A stretch of 64,000 bases of DNA from Engelhardtia mirabilis. GTDB lineage: Bacteria; Planctomycetota; UBA1135; GCA-002686595. Positions within the stretch are counted from its first letter, which is position 1, and every line of letters begins with the position of its first letter. The stretch lies in NCBI GenBank assembly GCA_007751255.1, contig CP036296.1:3348001-3412000 (forward strand), read 5' to 3'. Positions 8,115-18,366 of the stretch are shown in pieces. Both the position numbers and the translations under genes were made by a program. Under the pieces are notes generated by a model. The model was not told where the DNA came from. It worked only from the letters and a program-made list of their open reading frames with translations, and did not search any database.

Positions 8115-8762
8115 ATGATCATCGCCATCGATGGACCCGCCGGAGCGGGGAAGAGCACCGTCGCCCGCCGGCTGGCGGAGCGCTTGGGTGCGGCCTTCCT
8201 CGACACGGGCGCCATGTACCGTGCGGTGACCCTGGCCTGCTTCCAACGCGGGATCGATCCGTCCGACGCCCAGGCCTGTGCCGCGACCGCGCGCTCGCTC
8301 GAGATCGGCTTCGAATCCGACGGGACCATGACCGTCGACGGCGCGCCCACCGATCCGGCAATTCGCAGCGAAGACGTGAACCTGCGGGTCTCGGAGGTGT
8401 CGGCCCACGCCGGGGTGCGCGAGACGATCGTGGCCCAGCAGCGGGCCGTGGCCGAGCGCCTGGGCGACGTTGTCGCCGAGGGCCGCGACACGACCACGGT
8501 GGTCTTCCCCCAGGCCGACCTGAAGGTCTACCTGGACGCCTCGCCTGCCGAGCGGGCCAGGCGGAGGGCCGCGGAGGTGGGCCGGCCCGACAAGGTCGAG
8601 CGCATCGAGGCCGCCCTGCGGGCCCGGGATGCCCACGACTCCGGTCGCGCCCACTCGCCACTGCGCTACGACCCGCAGGCGGCCCTGGTGCTGACCGACG
8701 GCCTGGGGGTCGACGCGGTGGTGGACCGTATCCTGGCCCTCGTTGAAGAGCGGCGGTCCTGA
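8115..8762 (+). CDS. cmk: cytidylate kinase
   Basis: CMP/dCMP kinase phosphorylates CMP and dCMP with ATP in pyrimidine salvage and RNA turnover. The P-loop IDGPAGAGKSTVARRLA sits at residues 5-21, followed by DTGAMYRAVTL, the monophosphate-binding signature of the family. VVAEGRDTTTVVFPQADLK and the C-terminal DxxGRxHSPLRY lid segment are present. At 215 residues it has normal length. It heads the cmk-plsC-rpsA block, an arrangement seen in many bacteria, and its 3' end overlaps or abuts plsC. Confidence 0.95.
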   Translation: MIIAIDGPAGAGKSTVARRLAERLGAAFLDTGAMYRAVTLACFQRGIDPSDAQACAATARSLEIGFESDGTMTVDGAPTDPAIRSEDVNLRVSEVSAHAGVRETIVAQQRAVAERLGDVVAEGRDTTTVVFPQADLKVYLDASPAERARRRAAEVGRPDKVERIEAALRARDAHDSGRAHSPLRYDPQAALVLTDGLGVDAVVDRILALVEERRS

Positions 8763-9492
8763 GGTGGGGGAGCCGGCCACGGCCGCACCCGGCCCGAAGT
8801 CGACCACTCCGTCGGCAGGCGGCGGCGGATCCGTGGTCACGCGCGTGGGGCCGATCTACGCGATCGGCTGGATCCTGAGCTGGCTCTCCTGCCGGGTCGT
8901 CTTCCGAGCGCGCCTGGTGGACATCTCGAAGGTGCCGGCCGGTCCCGTGATCCTGGTCGCCAACCACCGCTCGTACCTGGACATCCCGCTGATCGGAACG
9001 GGTCTGTACCGGCACGTCTGCTACGTCGCCCGCCACACCCTGGCCGAGAGCCGCTTTCTCGATTGGTTCATGGGTCGCTGCGGCGCGGTCCTGGTGCGCC
9101 GCGGTACGCCCGATCGCGCGGCCCTGGTGGAGATCGAGGCGCACCTGCGCGCCGGCGACGTGGTGGCGATCTTCCCCGAGGGGCGCCGGTCGCGGGACGG
9201 GAGCCTGGGGCCCTTCAAGGGGGGCGCGGCCCTCGTCGCGCGGCGCTGCGGCGCACCGATCGTTCCGGTCGCCCTGGTGGGGACCGACCGCGCTCTGCCG
9301 TCTGGGGGCCGGCCGCGGCTGGTGAGGGTTCGAGCGGTGTACGGGGACCCGATCGACAGCTCCCGCAGGGACGCCATGGAGGTCGCCCGGGGCGAGGTGG
9401 CGCGCATGCTGGCGGAGGCCGGCCAGCCCGTGATCCTGGCCGACGCGGGTTCGGCGGAGACTGACGCGGATGGCGGAGCGGTGGTCCGCTAG
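8743..9492 (+). CDS. plsC: 1-acyl-sn-glycerol-3-phosphate acyltransferase
   Basis: PlsC acylates lysophosphatidic acid to phosphatidic acid at the cytoplasmic membrane. The catalytic block I NHRSYLD (residues 74-80, NHx4D) and the substrate-binding block FPEGRRSRDG (144-153) are intact, and a hydrophobic segment (VGPIYAIGWILSWL) precedes them. The start is uncertain: TTG at 8743 overlaps cmk by 20 bp, while GTG at 8764 lies just after the cmk stop and would remove seven residues. Both suggest coupling with cmk. Some family members acylate other lysolipids. Confidence 0.9.
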   Translation: MKSGGPEVGEPATAAPGPKSTTPSAGGGGSVVTRVGPIYAIGWILSWLSCRVVFRARLVDISKVPAGPVILVANHRSYLDIPLIGTGLYRHVCYVARHTLAESRFLDWFMGRCGAVLVRRGTPDRAALVEIEAHLRAGDVVAIFPEGRRSRDGSLGPFKGGAALVARRCGAPIVPVALVGTDRALPSGGRPRLVRVRAVYGDPIDSSRRDAMEVARGEVARMLAEAGQPVILADAGSAETDADGGAVVR

Positions 9493-9882
9493 GTAGCCCC
9501 CGACCGGGGCGGCGCGGGCCGGGACGAGACTGGACCGGGCTGTCCGGGGTCGCTCCGGGGGGGCCGGGACGACGTGCCCCACGAACGGGCCGCACCCCGC
9601 CCGGCTCTATTTCTCTGCCCTCGCCCCTGGGCGTGAGCCGGTCGAGTAGTCATCCTCTCCGGCTCGTTTTGGTGCGACCGGGTCCCGCCGGGGGCCGCGC
9701 ATGGCCCGGATCCGCTCCAGAACGCCAACGAATCCGCCCACCGACCTCCAGCCCCGCTCGCCCCGCGATCCCCCGTCGCGCTGACCGCGCCCGTCCGAGC
9801 ATGACGCCCTCCCGGCTCGCGTAGCCGTGGAACAGGGACGTCTGTGCGCTCGAACTGCGCTTCGCGAGCCCCGTCTCGACGA
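9493..9882 (+). other. long untranslated leader region before rpsA
   Basis: A gap of about 390 bp between plsC and the preferred rpsA start. It is GC-rich, with C-rich runs in the second half and no convincing ORF. It may hold an rpsA promoter and an S1 autoregulatory leader, as in other bacteria, but I see no conserved motif that proves this. Confidence 0.3.
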
Positions 9883-11847
<1,965 letters not shown>

Positions 11848-11851
11848 TCCG

Positions 11852-12877
11852 ATGCACCGACGACTCGAGCGCGTAGGTCGGACTGCCCTGGTGGTCGCCC
11901 TTGCGCTCGGGTTGTCGGTGAGTTGCAAGATGCCCGGAGAGATGGTGGTCGAACCCGCGCCCAAGCAGCAGCGGGCCGCCATCCCCCCGGCCGACGTGGA
12001 GGCCCTCGAGCAGTTGCGCCTGGCCGTTGCCGATGGCGAGGACGCGGTGGCCCGGGGGATCCTGACCGGGATCCTGGCCCGGGATCCGATCCCCGAGGTC
12101 GAGGAGGCCGCCCAGGTCTACCGGCGGATCCTGGACGGTCGCGAGTTCGTGTCGCAACTCGACCTGCGGTTGGTCTGCAGCTCGGGAGAGCTGCCCAACC
12201 ACATTCGGTTGGAGTTCGTAGCGTCCAGCACGCTCCCCGTGCCGGTGACGGTGCACTTCATGCCCCCGACCCTGGTGCGCCGGACCTACGCGGTCAGCCC
12301 GGGCGGGCTGGAGTCGCGCAACCGTCGGGGCGACGTGCGCACCGACTTGGCGGTGATCGAGGTGCCGGCGGGCGGGCAGCAGGTGGCCTTCCTGGGCGAG
12401 TATCCCCGGGCCGTGGGCGGCGCCCTCGCCGTGCGCGAGCACTTCGAGCTGCATCCTGCCGGGGCCTGGATCGAGCGCAACGGCGAGCTGCTTCCCGCCC
12501 AGGACCTGGCCATCCGCGAGGCCGAGCGCACGAGCATCGCGGGGTTCCTCCCCCCGGAGGCCGTCCCGCCCGGATCGGTGGTCGACTACGTGAGCGACCC
12601 TCGGGTCCTGGAATTGCCCGATGACGTCTTCCTTCCGGCCCTGCTCGAGCGCGCGGTGCGCGTAGCGCCCTCGGAGCGCAGGCTCTCGGTCGATCTTCTC
12701 GCCGCGGCCGTGCCGGGCTGGTCCGACGACCAGGTCTCCGCGGCGTCGCCGGCGTTGCGCTGGTTGACCGACGCGATCACACCCGGGAGCGATCCGCGAG
12801 CGTGGCGCAGCTACTTGGCCGCCTGGAGTCGACCGCCCGCTGCGGACGGCGCGGCGGCGCTGGTTCTTCCGCGCTGA
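11852..12877 (+). CDS. predicted lipoprotein of unknown function
   Basis: A 341-residue secreted protein with a basic start, hydrophobic core and lipobox LSVSC (Cys25), so probably lipid-anchored. The mature part starts with a Pro/Gln-rich linker and an Ala/Glu-rich helical stretch (ADVEALEQLRLAVADGEDAV). It continues with a beta-rich central region that contains paired strands such as HIRLEFVASSTLPVPVTVHF, and ends in another helical region. The fold resembles neither known transporters nor enzymes. It starts 4 bp after rpsA and is followed by tyrS, which has its own -10. I do not recognise the family. Confidence 0.65.
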   Translation: MHRRLERVGRTALVVALALGLSVSCKMPGEMVVEPAPKQQRAAIPPADVEALEQLRLAVADGEDAVARGILTGILARDPIPEVEEAAQVYRRILDGREFVSQLDLRLVCSSGELPNHIRLEFVASSTLPVPVTVHFMPPTLVRRTYAVSPGGLESRNRRGDVRTDLAVIEVPAGGQQVAFLGEYPRAVGGALAVREHFELHPAGAWIERNGELLPAQDLAIREAERTSIAGFLPPEAVPPGSVVDYVSDPRVLELPDDVFLPALLERAVRVAPSERRLSVDLLAAAVPGWSDDQVSAASPALRWLTDAITPGSDPRAWRSYLAAWSRPPAADGAAALVLPR

Positions 12878-12941
12878 GTCGCGGGGCTGGTGACGCCCGC
12901 CCCTCGGGCCGGCGCAGCCTTGTGCCTGCCTGCCAAGGCGT

Positions 12942-12947
12942 CAGAAT
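12942..12947 (+). promoter_or_regulatory. -10 element of leaderless tyrS promoter
   Basis: CAGAAT followed by CCGG ends exactly 7 nt before the tyrS ATG, the geometry of a leaderless mRNA. TTGTGC at 12920-12925 lies 16 nt upstream as a possible -35. No Shine-Dalgarno sequence fits in the 7-nt gap. Confidence 0.5.
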
Positions 12948-12954
12948 CCGGGGC

Positions 12955-14151
12955 ATGGCCACCGACATCGAAGAGCACCTCGCCGTCTTTCGTCGCGGTG
13001 TCGTCGACCTGATCGACGAGCAGGAGCTGCGCGCGAAGCTGGCCCTGGGTCGGCCCCTGCGGATCAAGTTCGGGATGGACCCCAGCTCCCCGGACCTGCA
13101 CGTGGGGCACGCGATCCCGCTGATGAAGCTGCGTGCCCTGCAGGACCTCGGGCACCAGATCGTGCTGATCGTCGGCAGCAGCACCGCGATGGTCGGCGAC
13201 CCCACCGGACGCAACAAGCTGCGCCCGCAGCTGACCCGCGAGCAGGTCGAGATCAACCTGGCGACCTACATCGACCAGGCCGGCAAGGTGCTCGACATGG
13301 AGCGCACCGAGGTCCACCGCAACTCGGACTGGTTCGACAAGTTGGACTTCGGCGGCCTGTTGGCCCTCTGTGGGCGCACGACCGTGGCCCGCATGCTCGA
13401 GCGCGACACCTTCGACCAGCGCATGAAGGCCGGCGAGGCCGTCGGCATGCACGAGCTCTTGTACCCACTGCTACAGGGCTGGGACTCGGTGGAGATCCGG
13501 GCCGACGTGGAGCTCGGCGGAACCGACCAGCTGTTCAACCTGCTGTTCGGGCGCACGCTCCAGGAGCAGGAGGGCCAGTCGCCGCAGGTGTGCTTCACGA
13601 CGCCCCTGATCAACGGCTCCGACGGTCGCAAGATGAGCAAGTCCTACGGAAACGCCATCGCCGTCACGGAGGAGCCCAAGGAGATGTTCGGGAAGATCAT
13701 GCGGATCCCCGACGAGGTCATGGGCCAGTGGTTCGAGCTCCTGACCGACGCGAGCCCCGCCCAGATCGAGGCGCTCCTGGCCGGGCACCCGAACGAGGCC
13801 AAGCACGAGCTGGCGCGCCGCATCGTGGGCTACTTCCACTCGCCGCAGATCGGTCAGCGCGAGAGCGAGGCCTTCATCGCCCAGTTCCGCGACAAGCAGC
13901 TCCCCGACGACATCCCCGACGTGGTCTTCGACGGTGAGTGGAGCGCGGATGGCCTGCCCCTGCCCGTGCTGCTGCGCGGCGTGGGGCTCGCGCAGAGTTC
14001 TTCCGACGCGCGGCGCTTGATCGAACAGGGTGCGGTGCGGCTCGATGGGGAGGTCGTGTCCGACCCCAAGCACCTGCTAGTGCCGCCCGCGGCCCCGCTG
14101 CTGATCCAGGTCGGCAAGCGCCGCTTCGCCCGGGTCAGCGCCAAGGCCTGA
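12955..14151 (+). CDS. tyrS: tyrosyl-tRNA synthetase
   Basis: Class I aminoacyl-tRNA synthetase that charges tRNA-Tyr. The HIGH-type motif is HVGH (49-52) in the context FGMDPSSPDLHVGH, and the second signature is a full KMSKS (226-230), placing it in the TyrZ-like KMSKS subgroup rather than the KFGKS group. Tyrosine-site residues lie around LELGGTDQLFN. A C-terminal S4 RNA-binding domain (RRLIEQGAVRLDGEVV) ends the 398-residue protein. The ATG at 12955 is favoured because the upstream frame extension runs through low-quality sequence and a -10 sits 7 nt before it. The gene appears transcribed on its own. Confidence 0.96.
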   Translation: MATDIEEHLAVFRRGVVDLIDEQELRAKLALGRPLRIKFGMDPSSPDLHVGHAIPLMKLRALQDLGHQIVLIVGSSTAMVGDPTGRNKLRPQLTREQVEINLATYIDQAGKVLDMERTEVHRNSDWFDKLDFGGLLALCGRTTVARMLERDTFDQRMKAGEAVGMHELLYPLLQGWDSVEIRADVELGGTDQLFNLLFGRTLQEQEGQSPQVCFTTPLINGSDGRKMSKSYGNAIAVTEEPKEMFGKIMRIPDEVMGQWFELLTDASPAQIEALLAGHPNEAKHELARRIVGYFHSPQIGQRESEAFIAQFRDKQLPDDIPDVVFDGEWSADGLPLPVLLRGVGLAQSSSDARRLIEQGAVRLDGEVVSDPKHLLVPPAAPLLIQVGKRRFARVSAKA

Positions 14152-14279
14152 GTCGCCAACGCGGAGCGGGCGTCAGACAGCCTCACCCGGGCTATTCCAC
14201 CTGAGAGGGCCGACCAGCGAGGTCGAGGTCATCGCCAGCCATCGCCACCAGCCGCGCCGGGGGCCGCCGCTCCTGTCGC

Positions 14280-16067
14280 TCAAGGCAGGGGCACGGCGGG
14301 GATCGGGCCCAAACCCCAGGGCGGGTTCAGGTCCGGACCGTCTCCGCCGCCCTCGTCCACGTAGCCGAGGGCCTGCATCTGACCGGTGAACATCTTCTTG
14401 GCGCTGGTGGCGCGAGCGTCGTCGCTCGACCAAGTCAACGCCGCGTGGCGCTGGCGCAGCTTGTCGTTCTCCTGCTCGAGCTGCCCCCAGGCTGCGACCA
14501 GGCGCGGATCGGACAGGTCCCCGACGGGGTTCTGTTCCAGCGGATCGTCGACCAGGTCGTACCAGGCGGCCGAGAGCAGGCGGATCTTCTCGCCCTGCTT
14601 GACGGAGAAGCGGCGGATCAGCTTCTCGGTCGGCGTGCGGTAGCAGTCCGTCACCACGTGCTTGGCTACAGCGCCCTCTGCGGCGCTCGACATGACCCGC
14701 GGCCGAGTTCGAAGGCTCGCGAGGGCGGGTAGCTCCGGCAACTGCTCCCCGCGCAGGATCGGCAGCAGGGAGCGTCCGAAGACGTGCTCGGGGATCGGCA
14801 GCCCGACAGCTTCCAGTAGGGTCGGTGCCACGTCGCTGAGGCTGACCTGCAGCTCGCTGCGCGCGGGCAACTCCTCGAAGCTCCCGACCGGCGGCACTAC
14901 CAACAGTGGCACGCGCAACTGCTCGTCGTAGAGCGAGTGGCGGTGGCCCCAGGACCCGTGGTCGTAGAACTCCTCACCGTGGTCGCCGGTGATCAGGATC
15001 CAGGCCTGGTCCAGGCGCTCCTGGGCCGCCAACTGGTCCAGCAACTGGCCGACGTGGTCGTCGGTCCAGGCCATCTCGCCGGCGTACAGCGCGATCAAGT
15101 GCTCGTGGTCGCGCGCGGGCAGGGCCAAGGGGTTGCGTTCGGCGTCGAAGATGCGGGGGTTCGCGTAGAAGTCCCGCCCGTCGAGCGTGCCCTCGTAGTC
15201 GGGGTCGAAGCGCGTGTCGTAGGGCGCCGGCGGAACGTAGTCGTAGTGGGGGTCGAAGAAGTGGGCGAAGACGAACAGGTCGTCGTCGCCTGCGGCCTTG
15301 GCACCGGCCCCGGCTCGCCGCACTACCTCCGGCGACGACACGTCCCGGTGGGACTGCACGTCGGCCATCATCCATTGGTTGACGGCGTTGATGTCGTCGC
15401 CGCGTGAGACCGCCTGCTGCCAGCGGGCCTCCAGCTCGGTCCCGCCCGTCATCGCGCAACCGTAGTCGTCGAAGCCCTGGCCGAAGCCGAACTCGCTGAA
15501 CAGGTAGGGGCCGCTGTAGGCGCCGATGGTCTTGAAGCCGGCCTCCGAAAGCAGTTGCGGAAGGGTCGGGGTGAGCGGGTCGATCCGCACGTTGTCGTCC
15601 TGGACCCCGTGCAGCATGGGCGGCTGGCCAGTGAACATCTGCGCGTGGGACGGCAGGGTCCAACTGGTGCCCGAGATGGCCTGGTCGAAGACCGTGCCGC
15701 GCTGGGCCAACTCGGTCATGCGCGGCGCCAGCAGGTTGTCGTCGAAGCGCAGCAGGTCCGCCCGGGTGGTATCCAAGGAGATCAGCACCACTGTCTGCGG
15801 CGGCGCTCCCTTGCCACACCCGGTCAAGGCAATGAGCCCACCACCCAGGCCGACGAGGGCGCCAGCCCTGCCGAGCCGGACGGCGAGATTGCGAGCCCTG
15901 CCGAGCCGGACGGCGAGATTGCGAGCCCTGCCGAGCCGGACGGCGAGATTGCGAGCCCTGCCGAGCCGGACGGCGAGATTGCGAGCCCTGCCGAGCCGGA
16001 CGGCGAGTGCCGCGGACCCGTCAGGGCTGAGGGACGGGCGGGGTCGGGCGGGGGCGAATCGGGGCAT
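14280..16067 (-). CDS. sulfatase/phosphatase-superfamily lipoprotein with repeat-expanded signal region
   Basis: A 595-residue alkaline-phosphatase-superfamily protein. Metal ligands are evident: D99 in LISLDTTRADLL, the DPHYDY segment and TGDHGEEF. The nucleophile position reads SWTLPSH, with Thr137 where formylglycine sulfatases have Cys (CxPxR), so it should behave like phosphoethanolamine- or phosphoglycerol-transferring relatives or a phosphodiesterase rather than a type I sulfatase. The signal peptide ends in lipobox LTGC (Cys84), very far in. Before it lie nearly five copies of a ten-residue Arg-rich unit (residues 21-68) encoded by a perfect 30-bp tandem repeat. No alternative start codon exists between the repeat and the hydrophobic core. 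It is 32 bp downstream of the DUF1573 gene and probably co-transcribed. Confidence 0.8.
   Translation of the reverse strand: MPRFAPARPRPSLSPDGSAALAVRLGRARNLAVRLGRARNLAVRLGRARNLAVRLGRARNLAVRLGRAGALVGLGGGLIALTGCGKGAPPQTVVLISLDTTRADLLRFDDNLLAPRMTELAQRGTVFDQAISGTSWTLPSHAQMFTGQPPMLHGVQDDNVRIDPLTPTLPQLLSEAGFKTIGAYSGPYLFSEFGFGQGFDDYGCAMTGGTELEARWQQAVSRGDDINAVNQWMMADVQSHRDVSSPEVVRRAGAGAKAAGDDDLFVFAHFFDPHYDYVPPAPYDTRFDPDYEGTLDGRDFYANPRIFDAERNPLALPARDHEHLIALYAGEMAWTDDHVGQLLDQLAAQERLDQAWILITGDHGEEFYDHGSWGHRHSLYDEQLRVPLLVVPPVGSFEELPARSELQVSLSDVAPTLLEAVGLPIPEHVFGRSLLPILRGEQLPELPALASLRTRPRVMSSAAEGAVAKHVVTDCYRTPTEKLIRRFSVKQGEKIRLLSAAWYDLVDDPLEQNPVGDLSDPRLVAAWGQLEQENDKLRQRHAALTWSSDDARATSAKKMFTGQMQALGYVDEGGGDGPDLNPPWGLGPIPAVPLP
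15871..16007. repeat. 30-bp minisatellite inside a coding sequence
   Basis: Four identical 30-bp units (15871-15990) plus a 17-bp partial fifth copy, with no mismatch between copies. Because 30 is a multiple of three, gain or loss of units keeps the sulfatase-like frame open and only changes the length of its Arg-rich N-terminal region. The absence of any divergence suggests recent expansion. Confidence 0.95.
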
Positions 16068-16099
16068 GGCGCGCGGAGGGGCGTCTCGAGCGAGGTCGC

Positions 16100-17368
16100 T
16101 CAGGGGCGCGAGACCGTCACGAAGGGGATCTCGATCGACGGATACTGTGCGTCGTCGAGCTGCGCGAGCAAGCGCCCTTCGTATTCGATTCCGGGTCGCG
16201 GGCTCGCGACGCGCACCCGCAGGTCCCAGGCCGATGCGGAACCACTCGCGGTGGGCCTGACCGGGACGGCTTCCACTTCCACGTCGACGAGGTCCAGGGG
16301 GAGGACTTCGACCGCGTCCACCCGGAAGTGGTGTCCCGGCAAGTGCGAGACGATCCGAACCTCGTGCTGCAGGCCACCCTCGAAGGCGCGCAGGGCGACA
16401 TTGGGGGGCGAGACCTGGATGTCGGGCACCACCAGGGCCCGCACAGGGAACTCGAATGGGGGCCCGGCATCACCCGCATCGTCCTGCGTGGAGAGGCGCA
16501 CCAGACCGCCTGCGAAGCCCTCGTCGTGGCCCGGCGAGAGGGTTGTGGTCATGACCCAATGGTCGAGGGATCGGGGGTCGGCGCCCAAGGAGACCACCCA
16601 ACCTTCTGGTGCCTCGAGCACCTCGACGGGAGTCAGCCGCGCCGGCCCCGCACGACCGATGGACACGTCCATGGTTCCGCCGATCGACGCAGGGGCGCTG
16701 CCCAGGTCGGCGACGTCCGGGACGGCCGTCAGGTCGCGCACAGCGATCAGGTGCGCCTCGAGGCTGATGAAGGCCGACTTGGGCGCGTCGGTCACCATGC
16801 GGACGGTGACCAGCTTGTCGCGGTTGGCCTCGTGAACCACGGCGGTGTCGATGCGTAGGACCACTCGCAGGGTCGCACCCGGCGGGACCTGGATCAGCCC
16901 GTTCGGATCGCTCGTGTCACCCTCGATGCGCTGCCCGTCCAGGGTGATCGCCTCGACCAAGGGAATGGTGCAACTGCAGCTCGCGCTGGCGCGCTGCACC
17001 GTGACGGGCAGGGACTCGGTGTTGACGAACTCGAAGGCGTGTTCGAGGACGGAGCCCTGCGGGACCTCGCCGAAGTCGTGGAAGCCCGGCCTGGCCCGTG
17101 ACCCCTCGATCTGCGGGTCGGCGGGGGTGCCGCCAGCGACGAAGACCAGGCCCGCCGGCTCGCGGTCGGGGACGGAGCTCGACGGGCCACATCCACCGCA
17201 GAGCAGGGCTCCGGCCAGTAGGCCTGCCGGGAGGCAGGCAATGAGCGCGGAGCGGAGCTCAGGCACGAGCCCAGCCAGGCCCCGGGGGCTGTGAGGGCTG
17301 TGGGGGCTGTGGGGGCTGAGCGGTTCCGAAGAGGGGCTGTCGGTCGCGGTGGGCAGGGGCCGATTCAT
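16100..17368 (-). CDS. DUF1573-domain lipoprotein
   Basis: A 422-residue secreted protein. The N-terminus has a short PHS repeat, a hydrophobic core and a lipobox-like LCGGC, so lipid anchoring is likely. After a 30-residue linker comes the DUF1573 (ASH/MSP-like immunoglobulin) signature HDFGEVPQGSVLEHAFEF followed by the CSC motif (SASCSCT). More beta-sandwich segments follow to the C-terminus. Proteins with this module are abundant in Planctomycetota and Bacteroidota, without a proven role. It lies upstream of the sulfatase-like lipoprotein with 32 bp between them, which suggests an envelope operon. A 9-bp direct repeat (17289-17320) encodes the PHS run. Confidence 0.75.
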   Translation of the reverse strand: MNRPLPTATDSPSSEPLSPHSPHSPHSPRGLAGLVPELRSALIACLPAGLLAGALLCGGCGPSSSVPDREPAGLVFVAGGTPADPQIEGSRARPGFHDFGEVPQGSVLEHAFEFVNTESLPVTVQRASASCSCTIPLVEAITLDGQRIEGDTSDPNGLIQVPPGATLRVVLRIDTAVVHEANRDKLVTVRMVTDAPKSAFISLEAHLIAVRDLTAVPDVADLGSAPASIGGTMDVSIGRAGPARLTPVEVLEAPEGWVVSLGADPRSLDHWVMTTTLSPGHDEGFAGGLVRLSTQDDAGDAGPPFEFPVRALVVPDIQVSPPNVALRAFEGGLQHEVRIVSHLPGHHFRVDAVEVLPLDLVDVEVEAVPVRPTASGSASAWDLRVRVASPRPGIEYEGRLLAQLDDAQYPSIEIPFVTVSRP

Positions 17369-17520
17369 GGGGTAGACATCATGCAGGGGCGTGGTTGCAG
17401 CCAGCCAGGGGTAAGGGCGTGGCGTCCATCGGAGCTAGCAGCCCGGGGTGCGTGGGGCACCCTCGTGGGGCCGCGTAAGGCCTCGGAATCTCGGCACCAA
17501 CAGCCGCGCCCGCGCGTCGT

Positions 17521-17526
17521 ACACTT
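17521..17526 (+). promoter_or_regulatory. -10-like element upstream of the 181-residue membrane protein
   Basis: TACACT followed by TCG lies 33 nt before the ATG at 17560 and matches the TAnnnT(T/C)CG pattern seen elsewhere in the window. No -35 is recognised. Confidence 0.3.
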
Positions 17527-17559
17527 CGCCACCGCGCCCTGGGCGCCTCCCATCCAGCC

Positions 17560-18105
17560 ATGAACCAGACCAAACAATTCGTCATCTGGGGCGCCGCCGC
17601 GATCGTGCTCGGCGTGGTGCTCGCGATGATCGTCCCCGGGCGTGAAGGCGCTGGGGACAGCGCCCTGCCCCAGACGCGCTCCAAGGAGACCTCGGAGCAG
17701 CGCAAGGAGCGCCTGCGGGCCCCCAGGGACGCCAAGGAGGACACCGCGGCGGCGGACTTCTTGGACAAGCGTTGGGGACACATGGGCGACACCGGAGCCG
17801 TGACGGCCCACGTGGACCCCTTCGGCACCCGCTACTACGTCGAGAAGAAGATCTTCGTTGGCCGTGGCCACGGGGGCGTGCCGATCTACGCCAAGGCCTA
17901 CTCGACGCCCTCCCGGATCCACCCGGACGCGATCAAGCTCAAGAGCCCAGACGACGCCCAGGGCGCCCGGGTGACCCTCGAGAACTGGGAGCCGGGTGAG
18001 CTGGCCCAGCGCATGGCGAGCGTCAAGCACGCGAACAACCCCGAGGACCTCCCGGAGAACCTTCAGCACCTGCACCCGAAGCACCCGGACTACACGGGGC
18101 TCTAG
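17560..18105 (+). CDS. single-pass membrane protein of unknown function
   Basis: A 181-residue protein with one N-terminal hydrophobic segment (residues 8-26, VIWGAAAIVLGVVLAMIVPG) and a polar, Lys/Glu-rich domain beyond it, so probably an inner-membrane-anchored periplasmic protein. The C-terminal half has short conserved-looking blocks (VDPFGTRYYVEKKIFVGRG, RVTLENWEPGELAQRMA) and a His-rich tail (LQHLHPKHPDY). No enzyme or domain family is recognised. A strong intrinsic terminator follows, so it is a single-gene unit. Confidence 0.6.
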   Translation: MNQTKQFVIWGAAAIVLGVVLAMIVPGREGAGDSALPQTRSKETSEQRKERLRAPRDAKEDTAAADFLDKRWGHMGDTGAVTAHVDPFGTRYYVEKKIFVGRGHGGVPIYAKAYSTPSRIHPDAIKLKSPDDAQGARVTLENWEPGELAQRMASVKHANNPEDLPENLQHLHPKHPDYTGL

Positions 18106-18163
18106 GACCGAGGATCTCGGGGACGCGGGTCGTCCAGGACGGGAACCCGGGTTGCCGGACAGG

Positions 18164-18202
18164 AGCAGGGCGCGGGTCGGCAACGTCGACCCGCGCCCTG
18201 CT
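18164..18202. terminator. intrinsic terminator hairpin
   Basis: A perfect 16-bp stem (AGCAGGGCGCGGGTCG pairing with its complement) with a 7-nt loop, about 60 bp after the stop of the 181-residue membrane protein and before glyA. The stem is followed by TCGTTCC rather than a long U-tract. Confidence 0.75.
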
Positions 18203-18327
18203 TCGTTCCGCCTGCCCGGTCCGCGATCCGGAGTCCCGGACCAGGTGCTCGGGCAGGTGCCGAGCGCACGGGCCTCCCGATTGATTGCCGGTGTGGATCG
18301 ATGGGCCGGTGCGCGGGTCGCCGCGGA

Positions 18328-18333
18328 TAGACT
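18328..18333 (+). promoter_or_regulatory. -10-like element for glyA
   Basis: TAGACT followed by CCGG, 33 nt before the glyA ATG. No -35 match at 16-18 nt. The 255-bp gap that contains it and the terminator shows no glycine-riboswitch signature. Confidence 0.4.
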
Positions 18334-18366
18334 CCGGCGCTCCACCCCCGGACCAAGGCTCTCCCC

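Noticed and set aside
15871-16007. Possible CRISPR array
   Set aside because: The 30-bp units are directly adjacent with no spacers and lie inside a coding frame; no cas gene is in the window.
18203-18366. Glycine riboswitch before glyA
   Set aside because: No tandem-aptamer signature or conserved core could be found; only a -10-like hexamer.
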